From: G963663315 sp965231905
Lineage (GTDB): Bacteria > Pseudomonadota > Gammaproteobacteria > Arenicellales > Poriferihabitantaceae
Assembly (NCBI GenBank): GCA_965231905.1
Contig: CBDDOO010000002.1
Span: forward strand, 372,001-436,000
Direction of reading: 5' to 3'
Length of the DNA: 64,000 bases
Shown: one piece after another, positions 44,233-52,699 of the stretch
Layout: each line of letters starts with the position of its first letter
How positions within the stretch are numbered: the first letter of the stretch is position 1
Translations under genes and position numbers: made by a program
Notes under the pieces: model-generated
Database searches by the model: none
What the model was told of the DNA's origin: nothing
What the model saw: only the letters and a program-made list of their open reading frames with translations

Positions 44233-45954
44233 CAACTTTTCTTGACGGCGGCACGCCACTATTCCATTGCGATTGGTCATTCAAGCGCATCGGAAAATAT
44301 CCAACGCTATATCATCAACAGCGACCCGCACCTTATGGAAGACCCGGACATAGAACAATTTAAAGTCTGGCCCACCGAAGCTAGCAGAGAAATGTTTAAA
44401 AACATTGTTTTGTCGGAAAACAGAGGCGAACTGCACAAGAAATACCACTGCTACTGGTATAAAACACGTGATCGAATTTATACATATAGTTACATACCAA
44501 AACTGTTGGGCGCTTATGGCTATTTTTACGACCACATAAAACATTCCGTTGAAACCGATGACTTGTTTGATGACCTTGAGGAAGCGCCTGAAGTTGGGAC
44601 TGAAGGCTCCTCTGATGCTGAGAGTAGTATTCCACGGGAACGGGAACTGAAACTGAAACTGGATGCAATTTGGCAATCGCTTCTTGAGGAGTTCAAGATT
44701 GTTGAAATTGTCCTGGATGAAGGCGATGATGCCCAGGTCATCTTTGAAACCCTGAACGAACGGGGCGAGCCATTGCTGGCTGCGGACCTTGTTCGAAACA
44801 ATATCTTTCAGCGTGCTGACGCGGCCCGGGAAAATGCTGAAATTCTATTTTCTAATCACTGGAAACCATTTGAAGATAACTTTTGGGGTACCTTGGACAA
44901 GCAAGGCCGCTATAAAAAACAACGCATTGAATTTTTCCTGGCACACTTCATTTCCGGAAAAATCGCTGGGGAGGTGACGCTGTCAAAACTGTTCTCGGAA
45001 TACAAGGCATTCCTTCGCCCTAAGCGAGGAGAGTTGAATTCCAGATATCCAACCGTAGAAGCTGAAATCAAGGACTTGGCGCATTATGGGACAATATACC
45101 GTGAACTAGTCGAGCGCGAATCGGATACTGCATTGGCCAAGTTTTCACGTCGATTGAGACCGTGGGATGTAACAACTTTTTACCCACTGATTTTACGTCT
45201 ATGGGAGACTGAAGAACTTGGTATGAGCGACAAAGAAAGCGCCGTTGAAACTCTGTTGTCGTTCATTGTGCGACGAGCGGTCTGCAATCTGACGGTAAAA
45301 AACTACAACAAGTTTTTTCTCTCTGTTATTGAACACCTTGATAAACATGGCTGGTCACTTGACCAGCTAAACAAGTATTTATTAAAGCAAACAGTAGAAA
45401 GTCGAAGATTTCCAAAAGGCGAAGAGTTTGCCCAGGAACTATTGCAAAGTCCGATATACAAGCGGCTAGGACCAGCGCGCACCAATGCGTTTCTGGTTGA
45501 GGTGGAGAGACGCATGCGCGGCAAACTGCAAGAATCAAAAATCTTACTTGGCGGACTTAGTGTCGAACATATAATGCCTCAGTCATGGCGAGAGTATTGG
45601 CCATTGGCAAATGGAGTAGAGCCTACTGAAGATGACTTTCTGCGAGCAATAATTGGCTATTTGCTTGAGGAAGATGAAAGCGCCGTTGGTCAGATCGTGC
45701 GCCGAAACCGTTTAATACACAGCATAGGGAACTTGTCGCTAGTCACCCCTTCTTTTAACAGCAAATTGAGCAATAAGGGGTTTTCAATAAAGAGAGCTGA
45801 GTATACGGAACAGTCTATCTTAATGTTGAATAAGGATATTGCAAAAGAAACTGATTGGGGCGAGCAAAAAATCGAGATGCGAAGCAAACATATTTCAGAA
45901 CTCGCCAAAGAGATTTGGCCTGTTCCCGCTTTCATTCCAGAGACCTGCACATAA
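44233..45954 (+). pseudogene. GmrSD-like DUF262/DUF1524 restriction protein lacking its N-terminus
   Basis: The open frame covers 573 codons from QLFLTAARHY, which corresponds to the stretch after the DGQQR motif of DUF262. The ParB-like nuclease/NTPase motif before it is absent. FETLNERGEPLLAADLVRNNIF is a DUF262 hallmark, and the C-terminal DUF1524 has an HNH-like LSVEHIMPQSWREYWP. Intact members restrict modified phage DNA (type IV). The frame extends upstream to 44140 only as non-homologous sequence that overlaps the truncated ATPase. Probably inactive, although the HNH-like end is intact. Confidence 0.8.
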
Positions 45955-46159
45955 AAATTCGACCAGAATCAGCGTTCATGTCCAGCGAAATACGCAAAGG
46001 AAATGCACCGCCTGCACACTCCACACACTCCACTCTATAAACCGTCCTCCATTGGCTTACACTCGCACTATGAGAGATACCACTTTACATTAGGCGGGTA
46101 GATTGATGCCGAACACCAACCAGTTCCCTGAACGAGCGCCGACGCGCGACCGCGAAAGC

Positions 46160-46833
46160 ATGACAGGAAAACTCCCCATCAACATCGACGACCTACTGAG
46201 GCAGCGAACCATTGAAGGCGAGCGTATGGAGTACAAGGCTGGCTGGAACCCGGTGAGCGTGTTGCATACTATCTGCGCGTTCGCTAATGACTTTCACAAT
46301 CTCGGCGGCGGTTATCGTTTTGGGTGTCGAGGAACGCAATGGACATCCTTTGTTGCCCCCGAAAGGATTAGACCCGGAGCAGATCGATTCAATACAACAG
46401 GAATTGCTGAAACTCGGATATTCCGCTATACAACCTTATTATCATCCGATTTCCGGGATCTACAACATTGAAGGGCGGACAATCCTGATACTTTGGGCGC
46501 CGGGCGGTGAAACCCGGCCACACAAACCTGAAGCGGAACGATTCTGGAATTTTCCGATTGAAGCTATCGAGGAAACGTTAGTCAACGCCATCTATCACCG
46601 CTCCTACGAGGAGCGGGAGCCAGTGGAGGTGCGTATCACTCCGGAAGAACTGGTAATCCTCAGCTTCCCCGGCCCACCTTGTCGCCGCCTACTTACGGCC
46701 CACCCTCGAAGCCGGGCTGATCGAAATGACGCTTCCCGACAAGCCAACCAGTCGAAACCAGCGTTATCGGCGCACGGCGGCCGGGCATGCCCTGGCACAA
46801 TCAATACAAGATACGACTAAACATGGCCTATAA
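46160..46833 (+). pseudogene. Degraded AlbA/RecG-like putative DNA-binding protein
   Basis: Begins with GERMEYKAGWNPVSVLHTICAFANDFHNLGGGY (AlbA_2/Schlafen-like domain), then shifts frame near 46310 to IVLGVEERNGHPLLPP and on to EETLVNAIYHRSYEEREPVEVRITPEELVILSFPGP, the RecG-like C-terminal domain. After that a block of about 100 residues usual in this family is missing, and the final part HLVAAYLRPTLEAGLIEMTLPDKPTSRNQRYRRT is in another frame, ending at TAA 46831-46833. One frameshift plus an internal deletion make it a pseudogene. Related intact proteins act in transcription control or phage defence. Confidence 0.75.
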
Positions 46834-46844
46834 ATATCGCAATA

Positions 46845-46893
46845 AGTGATGTAACAGGGTCTACAAATGTCATATATAGTGATAAAACAGGGT
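46845..46893. promoter_or_regulatory. Direct repeats upstream of the AAA/DUF4143 gene
   Basis: AGTGATGTAACAGGGT (46845-46860) and AGTGATAAAACAGGGT (46878-46893) are 16-base copies with two mismatches, spaced 33 bases apart, about three helical turns. They end 62 bases before the start codon, so an operator is possible. Confidence 0.4.
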
Positions 46894-46955
46894 TGTTAAA
46901 TATCACTTTTTCCGTTAATCTTGGCCTTGTTGTCTACTAATCTGTTCAGGGTGTC

Positions 46956-48350
46956 ATGCTCAATCTTCTGGTTCGCAAGGAACTTTCATACCTGCTTGAG
47001 TGGCTTGATCGTCCAAATCGCAAGCCGCTTGTTATTCGGGGGGCGCGGCAGGTGGGGAAATCCACGCTGGTCAGGCAGCTTGCCAATGCATCGGGGCTTG
47101 CGCTGTTGGAAATCAATTTCGAGCGCAACCCGGAGTATCGCGATGCTTTTGCCACCAAAGACCCGCTGCAAATCACCCGCGCATTGGATTTGTTGCTTGG
47201 ACAACAGGTGAATACCGATAAAACCCTTTTGTTTCTGGATGAGGTTCAGGAAGCCCCGGAGGCATTGGCGGCTCTGCGTTATTTCTATGAAGAGTTGCCA
47301 CAGTTGCGCCTTGTTGCCGCAGGCTCGTTGTTGGAATTCGCGCTGTCAAACGCACAGTTTGGAATGCCAGTCGGGCGGGTGGAGTACTTTCATATCGGCG
47401 CAATGCAGTTTGACGACTTTTTGATCGCCATGGGTGAGGCTTCTTTAGCCGATTACCTGAACGATTTGTCGCTGGATGATATTCGTAATCAAAACATGGT
47501 TCGGGCGATTCATGAGAAATGTCTCAATCTGTTGCGCCAGTATTGGGTCGTGGGTGGATTGCCCGAAGCGGTGGCGACTTATGCGGCTACGCAGGATTAT
47601 TTTGAGGTAACTCGCGTTCAACAAGGAATCGTGGCTACATATCGGGATGATTTCAGCAAATACAGCTCGGGCACGACCAAAATCCTGGTACAGCAGGTAT
47701 TCGATCATTTACCTCTTGCCGTCGGGCGTAAATTCAAATATGCCCATATCGGCCACAATCACCGTGCGGCGCAGGTGGCGACTGCATTCCGGCAACTTTG
47801 TATGGCGGGAGTAGCCAGCCCTGTACTGCATACTTCTGCCAATGGCGTGCCGCTTGGCGCGGAGGCTCGCCAAAATTACTTCAAGGCTCTGTATATGGAC
47901 ATTGGCTTGATGTGCGCGGCGCTGAAACTTAACGTGCTTGACCTGGCGAGGAGTGAACTTTCCATGGTGAACAAGGGGTCGCTGGCGGAGCAGTTTGTCG
48001 GCCAGCATCTGTTACATATAACTCCTGCCTTTCAGTACCCTCAACTTTATTACTGGGTAAGAGAAGCGAAAGGCTCAGCCGCAGAAATTGACTATCTAAT
48101 GACACAAGGGCAGGAAATTGTGCCCATCGAAATAAAGGCAGGTACTACCGGCACGCTTAAATCGCTGCACCAGTTCCTTACGGAAAAGAACCGGACGTTT
48201 GCCATGAGATTCAATGCCGACTTGCCGAGTTTGCTGAATGATTCGAAAACACTCTCCACTGGCCGAACCTTGAGTTACAGGTTGCTTTCACTCCCTCTTT
48301 ACATGGTCGGCAGTACGGACCGGCTTGCATCCGCCGCGATTAACAGTTGA
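46956..48350 (+). CDS. AAA ATPase with DUF4143 domain
   Basis: A 464-residue protein. The AAA_14 domain has Walker A RGARQVGKST (about 29-38), Walker B TLLFLDEVQEAPE and sensor AAGSLLEF. The C-terminal DUF4143 includes YWVREAKGSAAEIDYLM and VPIEIKAG, an E-x-D...E-x-K arrangement resembling PD-(D/E)XK nucleases. Such proteins are common near mobile and defence genes, but their role is not established. AGGGTG lies 5 bases before the ATG. It is the only large intact chromosomal gene in this decayed stretch. Confidence 0.85.
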   Translation: MLNLLVRKELSYLLEWLDRPNRKPLVIRGARQVGKSTLVRQLANASGLALLEINFERNPEYRDAFATKDPLQITRALDLLLGQQVNTDKTLLFLDEVQEAPEALAALRYFYEELPQLRLVAAGSLLEFALSNAQFGMPVGRVEYFHIGAMQFDDFLIAMGEASLADYLNDLSLDDIRNQNMVRAIHEKCLNLLRQYWVVGGLPEAVATYAATQDYFEVTRVQQGIVATYRDDFSKYSSGTTKILVQQVFDHLPLAVGRKFKYAHIGHNHRAAQVATAFRQLCMAGVASPVLHTSANGVPLGAEARQNYFKALYMDIGLMCAALKLNVLDLARSELSMVNKGSLAEQFVGQHLLHITPAFQYPQLYYWVREAKGSAAEIDYLMTQGQEIVPIEIKAGTTGTLKSLHQFLTEKNRTFAMRFNADLPSLLNDSKTLSTGRTLSYRLLSLPLYMVGSTDRLASAAINS

Positions 48351-48373
48351 ATTGGATGCGGATTCTGATGCGC

Positions 48374-48411
48374 GTCGGGCGGGTTAATGATGCGCTATAC
48401 GGATGGAGTAA
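48374..48411. repeat. Copy 1 of a diverged repeat (with 51081-51118)
   Basis: GTCGGGCGGGTTAATGATGC and the following 18 bases match the stretch at 51081-51118 at about 30 of 38 positions. A second short match (GACAGGAGCATGAGT, 48440-48454) also recurs at 51211-51225. The two copies bracket the toxin-antitoxin and repair genes. Confidence 0.5.
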
Positions 48412-48444
48412 CCCCTGCTTTTTTGCCCATCAGTCTCCAGACAG

Positions 48445-48600
48445 GAGCATGAGTGCGAAGGATTTCACTCATTCGAAGGGGACGCGCTACCGCAAATTGA
48501 CGGAGAAGGAGCGCTCGAAGAATCGAACCCAGTCCCGGATACGGTCGAAGGTGGAACATCAGTTCGGTATTCTCAAAATGAAAAGAGGGAGAGAATGCTT
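48445..48600 (+). mobile_element. IS5-family transposase remnant
   Basis: A fragment translating KLTEKERSKNRTQSRIRSKV followed by EHQFGILKMKRG, the C-terminal motif of IS5-type DDE transposases, which carries the catalytic Glu. Most of the gene is absent. Flanking sequence (48351-48688) contains no other recognisable gene. Confidence 0.65.
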
Positions 48601-48688
48601 GTATTTCCCCGCCCCCGCTCACTGATTCCGGGCCATTCTGTCTTTCAGACCCACTCATAATGGACACGGCAGATTTTCGCTGGCTTGC

Positions 48689-49329
48689 ATGAACAACAGC
48701 GACAGTTTCCATTTGCCACAAGGTAGCTGGGCCGAAGAAACCGGGCAGACGGTCCAGGCGCGAGGGGTATCCATGCTCCAGGCATTCGGCAATACACTAT
48801 TGCCGGGGGATACTGCCTTTACGCTGGATGTTCAAGGCGTGCCATTAGTGCGACAGATCGAGGGATACTTTGACTATAGCGCTGGCATAGAGCCGGAAGA
48901 GACACCCGGCCTTTCCTGGCCTCATCCTATACCCCGCATGGCGTGAGGTTCATGGGACTGGATCACTACGATGTGGCCAGCCTGAACCTGTCCGCCGGGC
49001 ATAGAAATCTGTTTGTACGGTATACCGCACAGGAAGGAAGGCACAAGGGCAATGGCGTTATATCCGAAGTAGAAGGCGCGGCCATAGGGTTGACTTTGCG
49101 GCATTTTATCCAAACACCGGTTGCCAGTCTTGCGACCCGGTTGCGGATGGACAAATTCACAGGCGGAACGGCGGATAGCCTGCCACTTCAAGCAAGCGGA
49201 TGGAATCGGGAAATCGGGGTAACCATCAACAAGGAGAAACATCTGTTTATGGATATTGTCGCATTCCATCAGGGAGACACGGGGGAAACCGCAAAGAGTA
49301 TCCGGGCAAATTATCGTTTTCGGTATTGA
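48689..49329 (+). pseudogene. Frameshifted outer-membrane beta-barrel-like C-terminus
   Basis: Two frames overlap by 4 bases. The first (48689-48946) has WAEETGQTVQARGVSMLQAF and VRQIEGYFDYSAGI. The second, open from about 48861, reads ASSYTPHGVRFMGLDHYDVASLNLSAGHRN to the end. Alternating polar and hydrophobic strands and a terminal RANYRFRY ending in an aromatic residue are typical of outer-membrane barrels assembled by BAM. There is no signal peptide, and one shift between the frames is needed. I take it as the tail of a larger, degraded surface or autotransporter-like gene. Confidence 0.5.
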
Positions 49330-49403
49330 TAACGGGCAACCCGGCAGCGTGATAGCCGCAATGAAAAATTGGGAAACCTCTTACACGAGTGATTAAAATA
49401 CAG

Positions 49404-49432
49404 TTGACATATACCAGGTAGAACATTATATT
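49404..49432 (+). promoter_or_regulatory. Sigma-70 promoter of vapBC
   Basis: TTGACA (49404-49409) and TATATT (49427-49432) are separated by exactly 17 bases: consensus -35 and near-consensus -10. The vapB ATG lies 37 bases downstream. Confidence 0.85.
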
Positions 49433-49435
49433 AAA

Positions 49436-49456
49436 GTATATGCTGATAACATATAC
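49436..49456. promoter_or_regulatory. Palindromic operator in front of vapB
   Basis: GTATATG (49436-49442), 7-base centre, CATATAC (49450-49456): a perfect 7-base inverted repeat just after the -10 box. The position is that expected for autorepression by the VapB-VapC complex. Confidence 0.75.
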
Positions 49457-49468
49457 AAGGTGGATCAA

Positions 49469-49702
49469 ATGCAGAAGGCCAGTGTATTCAAGAACAATAC
49501 CAGTCAAGCCATCCGGCTCCCGAAATCCCTGGCTTTTCCAGAGGGTACTAAAACCGTTGACGTGATCGCTGTAGGAAGGGCCCGCTTGATCGTGCCGTCA
49601 AAAGACAGTTGGGATCATTGGTTTGAACAGCTGGAAGCAGTCCCCGACTTTATGGCAGACCGCGAGCAGCCGACAGAGCAGGAGCGTGACTTGTTTGAAT
49701 GA
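49469..49702 (+). CDS. vapB: VapB antitoxin (AbrB-type)
   Basis: A 77-residue antitoxin. The N-terminal QKASVFKNNTSQAIRLPKSLAFPEG is the AbrB/SpoVT swapped-hairpin DNA-binding domain of the VapB family, and the acidic C-terminus (DREQPTEQERDLFE) is the part that wraps the toxin. ATG 49469 has AGGTGG 6 bases upstream; the GTG at 49460 is less likely. Its stop overlaps the toxin gene by 4 bases. Repression at the palindrome upstream is expected from the family. Confidence 0.9.
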   Translation: MQKASVFKNNTSQAIRLPKSLAFPEGTKTVDVIAVGRARLIVPSKDSWDHWFEQLEAVPDFMADREQPTEQERDLFE

Positions 49703-50103
49703 TCAAATACATGCTGGATACTAATATCGTAAGCTATACGATCAGAAACAAACCGATAGAAATACGAGAGGCATTTACGGCACATCACGGGCAAATGTGC
49801 ATTTCATCCGTGACTTTGATGGAATTGATCTTTGGCGCTGAAAGACACCCTCAGACCAGGACATTGATGTCGGCCATTGAAAGCATGGTATCCCGACTGG
49901 AGGTGCGGCATTTCGATGAGGCCGCCGCTGTTCATACGGGTGAGATTCGGGCAGAGCTCGCTGCGCAGGGGAAACCGATTGGCCCGTATGATGCCATGAT
50001 TGCAGGTCATGCCAGAGCAAATGGATTGATTGTCATAACCAATAACACAAAGGAATTTTCCAGAGCGCCGGGCTTGTGTGTTGACAACTGGGTGGCTCAA
50101 TAA
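49699..50103 (+). CDS. vapC: VapC toxin, PIN-domain ribonuclease
   Basis: A 134-residue PIN-domain endoribonuclease. The acidic quartet is visible: Asp7 in MLDTNIVSY, Glu in SSVTLMELIFGAE, Asp in GPYDAMIAGHARANG, and the NNTKEFSRAPGL block near the C-terminus. VapC toxins usually cleave initiator or other tRNAs. It is translationally coupled to vapB (ATGA overlap at 49699-49702), so the toxin is made only with its antitoxin. The pair is complete while its neighbours are decayed, as expected for an addictive module. Confidence 0.92.
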   Translation: MIKYMLDTNIVSYTIRNKPIEIREAFTAHHGQMCISSVTLMELIFGAERHPQTRTLMSAIESMVSRLEVRHFDEAAAVHTGEIRAELAAQGKPIGPYDAMIAGHARANGLIVITNNTKEFSRAPGLCVDNWVAQ

Positions 50104-50206
50104 CGTAAATATTTCTTCTCTGTAAATTACTCAGCAAGAAACGGATGGAAACGCGCATGGAAGTCAGGTTAAATCATAACAACCCACCTTGAACCAGGTA
50201 ATTATG

Positions 50207-51097
50207 ATGTCCATGCCATCTGAACAGAATATGCGAAAAGCGGTAGCGGGAGATTCCCGAACAGAGCGTCTTGTAGAAATCGCTCGCTATATTGAAAAGC
50301 ATGCTGACCAGCCATTGACGCTGTTGCACTTGTCCGATATCGCCGGACTCTCGCCCTCCAGATTACAGCGAGTATTCAAAGAGGCTTTTGGCATTTCACC
50401 CAAAGCCTGGCAAGACGCTGTTCGAATGCGATGCTTTAAACAATCTCTGAAAGATGGTGACGGCATCACTGACGCGATTTTCTCAGCCGGATTTGGTTCC
50501 ATCAGTCGTGTCTACGGTGAAGCAGCCCGCAATATAGGGATGTCACCCAAAGCCTATCGAGCGGGAGGCCCTGGTGAGATAATCGCCTACGCATGCCGTA
50601 CCACGGCGCTCGGTTTAATGATCATGGCTGCGACAGACAAGGGAGTTTGTTTCGTGCAATTCGGTGACTCTGAAGAGTCTCTGCTTGCCAGCCTGAAAGG
50701 GGAGTTTCCTAATGCACAGCTGAGCGCTTCGCCTGCAGAATCTGCACCGGAACTGGATGTCTGGGTGGAAGCGCTGGACCGGCATATCAGCGAAGGAGCG
50801 CCCAGGCCTGATTTGCCGCTCGACATACGGGGTACGGCATTTCAAATGAAAGTGTGGCAATTTTTGTTGAGCGTCCGGGAAGGAGAAACTCTTGGTTACA
50901 GCGAGCTCGCTGCAAATATTGATCAGCCCAGGGCGGTTCGGGCCGTTGCTTCGGCTTGTGCCAGAAACCGTATCGGAGTACTGATCCCCTGCCACCGTGT
51001 CTTGAGGGGAGACGGAGGTCTTGGAGGATATCGCTGGGGTCTGGAACGTAAAAGAGCGCTACTTGACGCGGAAAGAGACCGTCGGTCTGATCAATGA
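50207..51097 (+). CDS. AraC-HTH plus O6-methylguanine-DNA methyltransferase (Ada-like, no zinc domain)
   Basis: A 296-residue two-domain protein. Residues about 20-120 form an AraC-type helix-turn-helix (LLHLSDIAGLSPSRLQRVFKEAFG); the C-terminal about 160 residues are the alkyltransferase, with the acceptor Cys in LIPCHRVLRGDGGLGGYRWG. E. coli Ada (354 residues) has an extra N-terminal zinc domain, absent here, so phosphotriester methylation cannot be the activating signal. ATG 50207 is chosen because AGG lies 7 bases upstream; ATG 50204 and TTG 50189 are also in frame. Likely roles are DNA repair and regulation of unknown genes. Confidence 0.85.
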   Translation: MSMPSEQNMRKAVAGDSRTERLVEIARYIEKHADQPLTLLHLSDIAGLSPSRLQRVFKEAFGISPKAWQDAVRMRCFKQSLKDGDGITDAIFSAGFGSISRVYGEAARNIGMSPKAYRAGGPGEIIAYACRTTALGLMIMAATDKGVCFVQFGDSEESLLASLKGEFPNAQLSASPAESAPELDVWVEALDRHISEGAPRPDLPLDIRGTAFQMKVWQFLLSVREGETLGYSELAANIDQPRAVRAVASACARNRIGVLIPCHRVLRGDGGLGGYRWGLERKRALLDAERDRRSDQ

Positions 51098-51118
51098 TGT
51101 GCCATACGGACGGAGTAA
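51081..51118. repeat. Copy 2 of a diverged repeat (with 48374-48411)
   Basis: GTCGGTCTGATCAATGATGT with the next 18 bases resembles 48374-48411; it overlaps the 3' end of the Ada-like gene. The linked short match GACAGGAGCATGAGT is at 51211-51225, inside the 3' end of the efflux gene. About 90 bases separate the two parts here, against 28 in copy 1. Confidence 0.5.
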
Positions 51119-51200
51119 AATTCCTGACCCTGTTACGTGCGTGACAGATATTCCTCTGAATTTCAATTGTTCCGGCCCGGAGCGTCCGAATTATACTGGG

Positions 51201-52370
51201 TCAGTCTCTGGACAGGAGCATGAGTCCAAGAGAGAAAAAGCCGAGCAAACCGAATCCCGTGACCAGTGGAATCACTGAACTGTCGTAGGCATACCCGATG
51301 AAATGCCCCAGAATCAGGGAAATAAAGGTAGTTGCGGAGCCGATTACGGAAGACGCCAGCCCGGCCACATGACCCTGTGGTTCCATGGCCAGGGCGTTGA
51401 CATTGCCGAACAGCATGCCGGTACAGAAAAAGGTCACTCCCAGATACACCATGAGCAGCCAGAGATCAGGCTGCTGGAACTGGCAGTAAAGCAAGAAGGC
51501 GAGAGACGTCACAATGGTTACCGTGAGACCGAGGCGGCACAGGAAGCGCATGCCCAGGCGCATTACCAGCTTGGAGTTTACGATGGAAGCTCCGCCAATG
51601 ATCAGGGCCAGCGCCGCGAAATAGGCGGGGAACTGTGTCCCGAGATCGTACAACTCCTGAAAAATCTGCTGGGCAGAGTTCAGAAAGCCCACGAACGCTC
51701 CGAAAATCATCCCACCCGCCAGGGTGTAGACCACGGTCACCCGGGTTTTCAGTATCCCGACCAGCGATCTTCGGAGCGCTGTCAGTGTCAGCGGTTGCCG
51801 TCTTTCGGGCGGCAGGGTTTCGGGTTGTCGGAGATAAAACCAGACCAGGGTCATGCTGGACAATATCAACAGGGCAACGAAAATGCCCCGCCAGGAAGCG
51901 AATAGCAGGATGGTTTGTCCGAGCGCCGGGGCGATTGCGGGTACGAGAATGAATACCATCATTACCAGTGACATCAGGCGGGCCATTTCCCGGCCTGCGG
52001 TCCCGTCCCGAATGATGGCAACCGTCAGGATGCGGGGAGCCGCCGCCCCGAGGCCCTGCAGAAATCGGCCAAACAGGAGCCACTCGAAAGTCGGGGCAAC
52101 CACGGCGATGATACTGCCGATGATAAATAGTCCGTAGCCAAAGAAAATCGGACTCCTTCGACCCAGAAAATCGGATACCGGGCCATAGAACAACTGGCCC
52201 AGCGCCAGCCCAAGAAACAGGATGGTCAGAACCTGTTGCCGGTCATTGTCATGCGCCAGATCAAGGTCGGAACTGATCTCGGCGAGGGCCGGCAGCATGG
52301 CGTCAATGGCCAGCGCGACGAGCGACATGTTGAGCGCCATCAAGGCGACAAATTCTTTCTTCCCGATCAT
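51201..52370 (-). CDS. Bcr/CflA-type MFS efflux transporter
   Basis: A 389-residue inner-membrane protein with about twelve spans. LSLVALAIDAMLPALAEISSDL is characteristic of the Bcr/CflA drug-proton antiporter group (first span with the conserved Asp), and LGQLFYGPVSDFLGRRSPIFFG is the MFS loop A motif (G-x3-D-x2-GRR). Family members export bicyclomycin, chloramphenicol or other small molecules. ATG 52370 is used; a TTG two codons upstream is the alternative. It is divergent from cobQ across a 329-base intergenic region. Confidence 0.88.
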   Translation of the reverse strand: MIGKKEFVALMALNMSLVALAIDAMLPALAEISSDLDLAHDNDRQQVLTILFLGLALGQLFYGPVSDFLGRRSPIFFGYGLFIIGSIIAVVAPTFEWLLFGRFLQGLGAAAPRILTVAIIRDGTAGREMARLMSLVMMVFILVPAIAPALGQTILLFASWRGIFVALLILSSMTLVWFYLRQPETLPPERRQPLTLTALRRSLVGILKTRVTVVYTLAGGMIFGAFVGFLNSAQQIFQELYDLGTQFPAYFAALALIIGGASIVNSKLVMRLGMRFLCRLGLTVTIVTSLAFLLYCQFQQPDLWLLMVYLGVTFFCTGMLFGNVNALAMEPQGHVAGLASSVIGSATTFISLILGHFIGYAYDSSVIPLVTGFGLLGFFSLGLMLLSRD

Positions 52371-52699
52371 GCGCAATGGGGTCAGGTCGGATCCTTGGAA
52401 CTGATTTCAGGGGTGTGGCCGGTCGGGCCAAGCGGGAGATAGTGATTATACCCTTGCAGCGCTATAAAACGCTCTGGAAAATCAATCAAAATGTGGACAC
52501 CCTCGAATATCAAGAGCGTCAGCATTGTGAATCGGGAAGATTTCCAGCCAAAGGTATTTTCCTGAAATCCGTATCAAGCGCATTTGGTGGGGGTGTCAGA
52601 TAATCCCCTGTCAGATAACTCTTTCCCTGATATAACTCTTTCCCTTGTCCTGATCAGCGATATGCCGTAACCTTATAGCGTTTTTTTTCAGGAAAACTG
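52371..52699. other. Divergent intergenic region between efflux gene and cobQ
   Basis: No open frame with a recognisable product and no cobalamin riboswitch (no B12-box-like core) were seen. It must hold the cobQ promoter. Near its right end ATAACTCTTTCCCT occurs twice (52615-52628 and 52632-52645). Confidence 0.6.
52615..52645. repeat. Tandem 14-base repeat upstream of cobQ
   Basis: ATAACTCTTTCCCT at 52615-52628 and 52632-52645, a 17-base period, ending 54 bases before the cobQ start. A protein-binding site is possible. Confidence 0.45.

Noticed and set aside
46834..46955. CRISPR-like repeat pair
   Set aside because: Only two copies with mismatches and a 17-base spacing between them; no array and no cas genes anywhere in the window.
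48347..48444. Start of a new gene overlapping the AAA/DUF4143 stop
   Set aside because: Only the later part of this frame (from about 48455) has homology, to an IS5 transposase end; the upstream part is unsupported.
52377..52699. Cobalamin riboswitch before cobQ
   Set aside because: I looked for the B12-box core and supporting stems and saw none; only a tandem 14-base repeat is evident.
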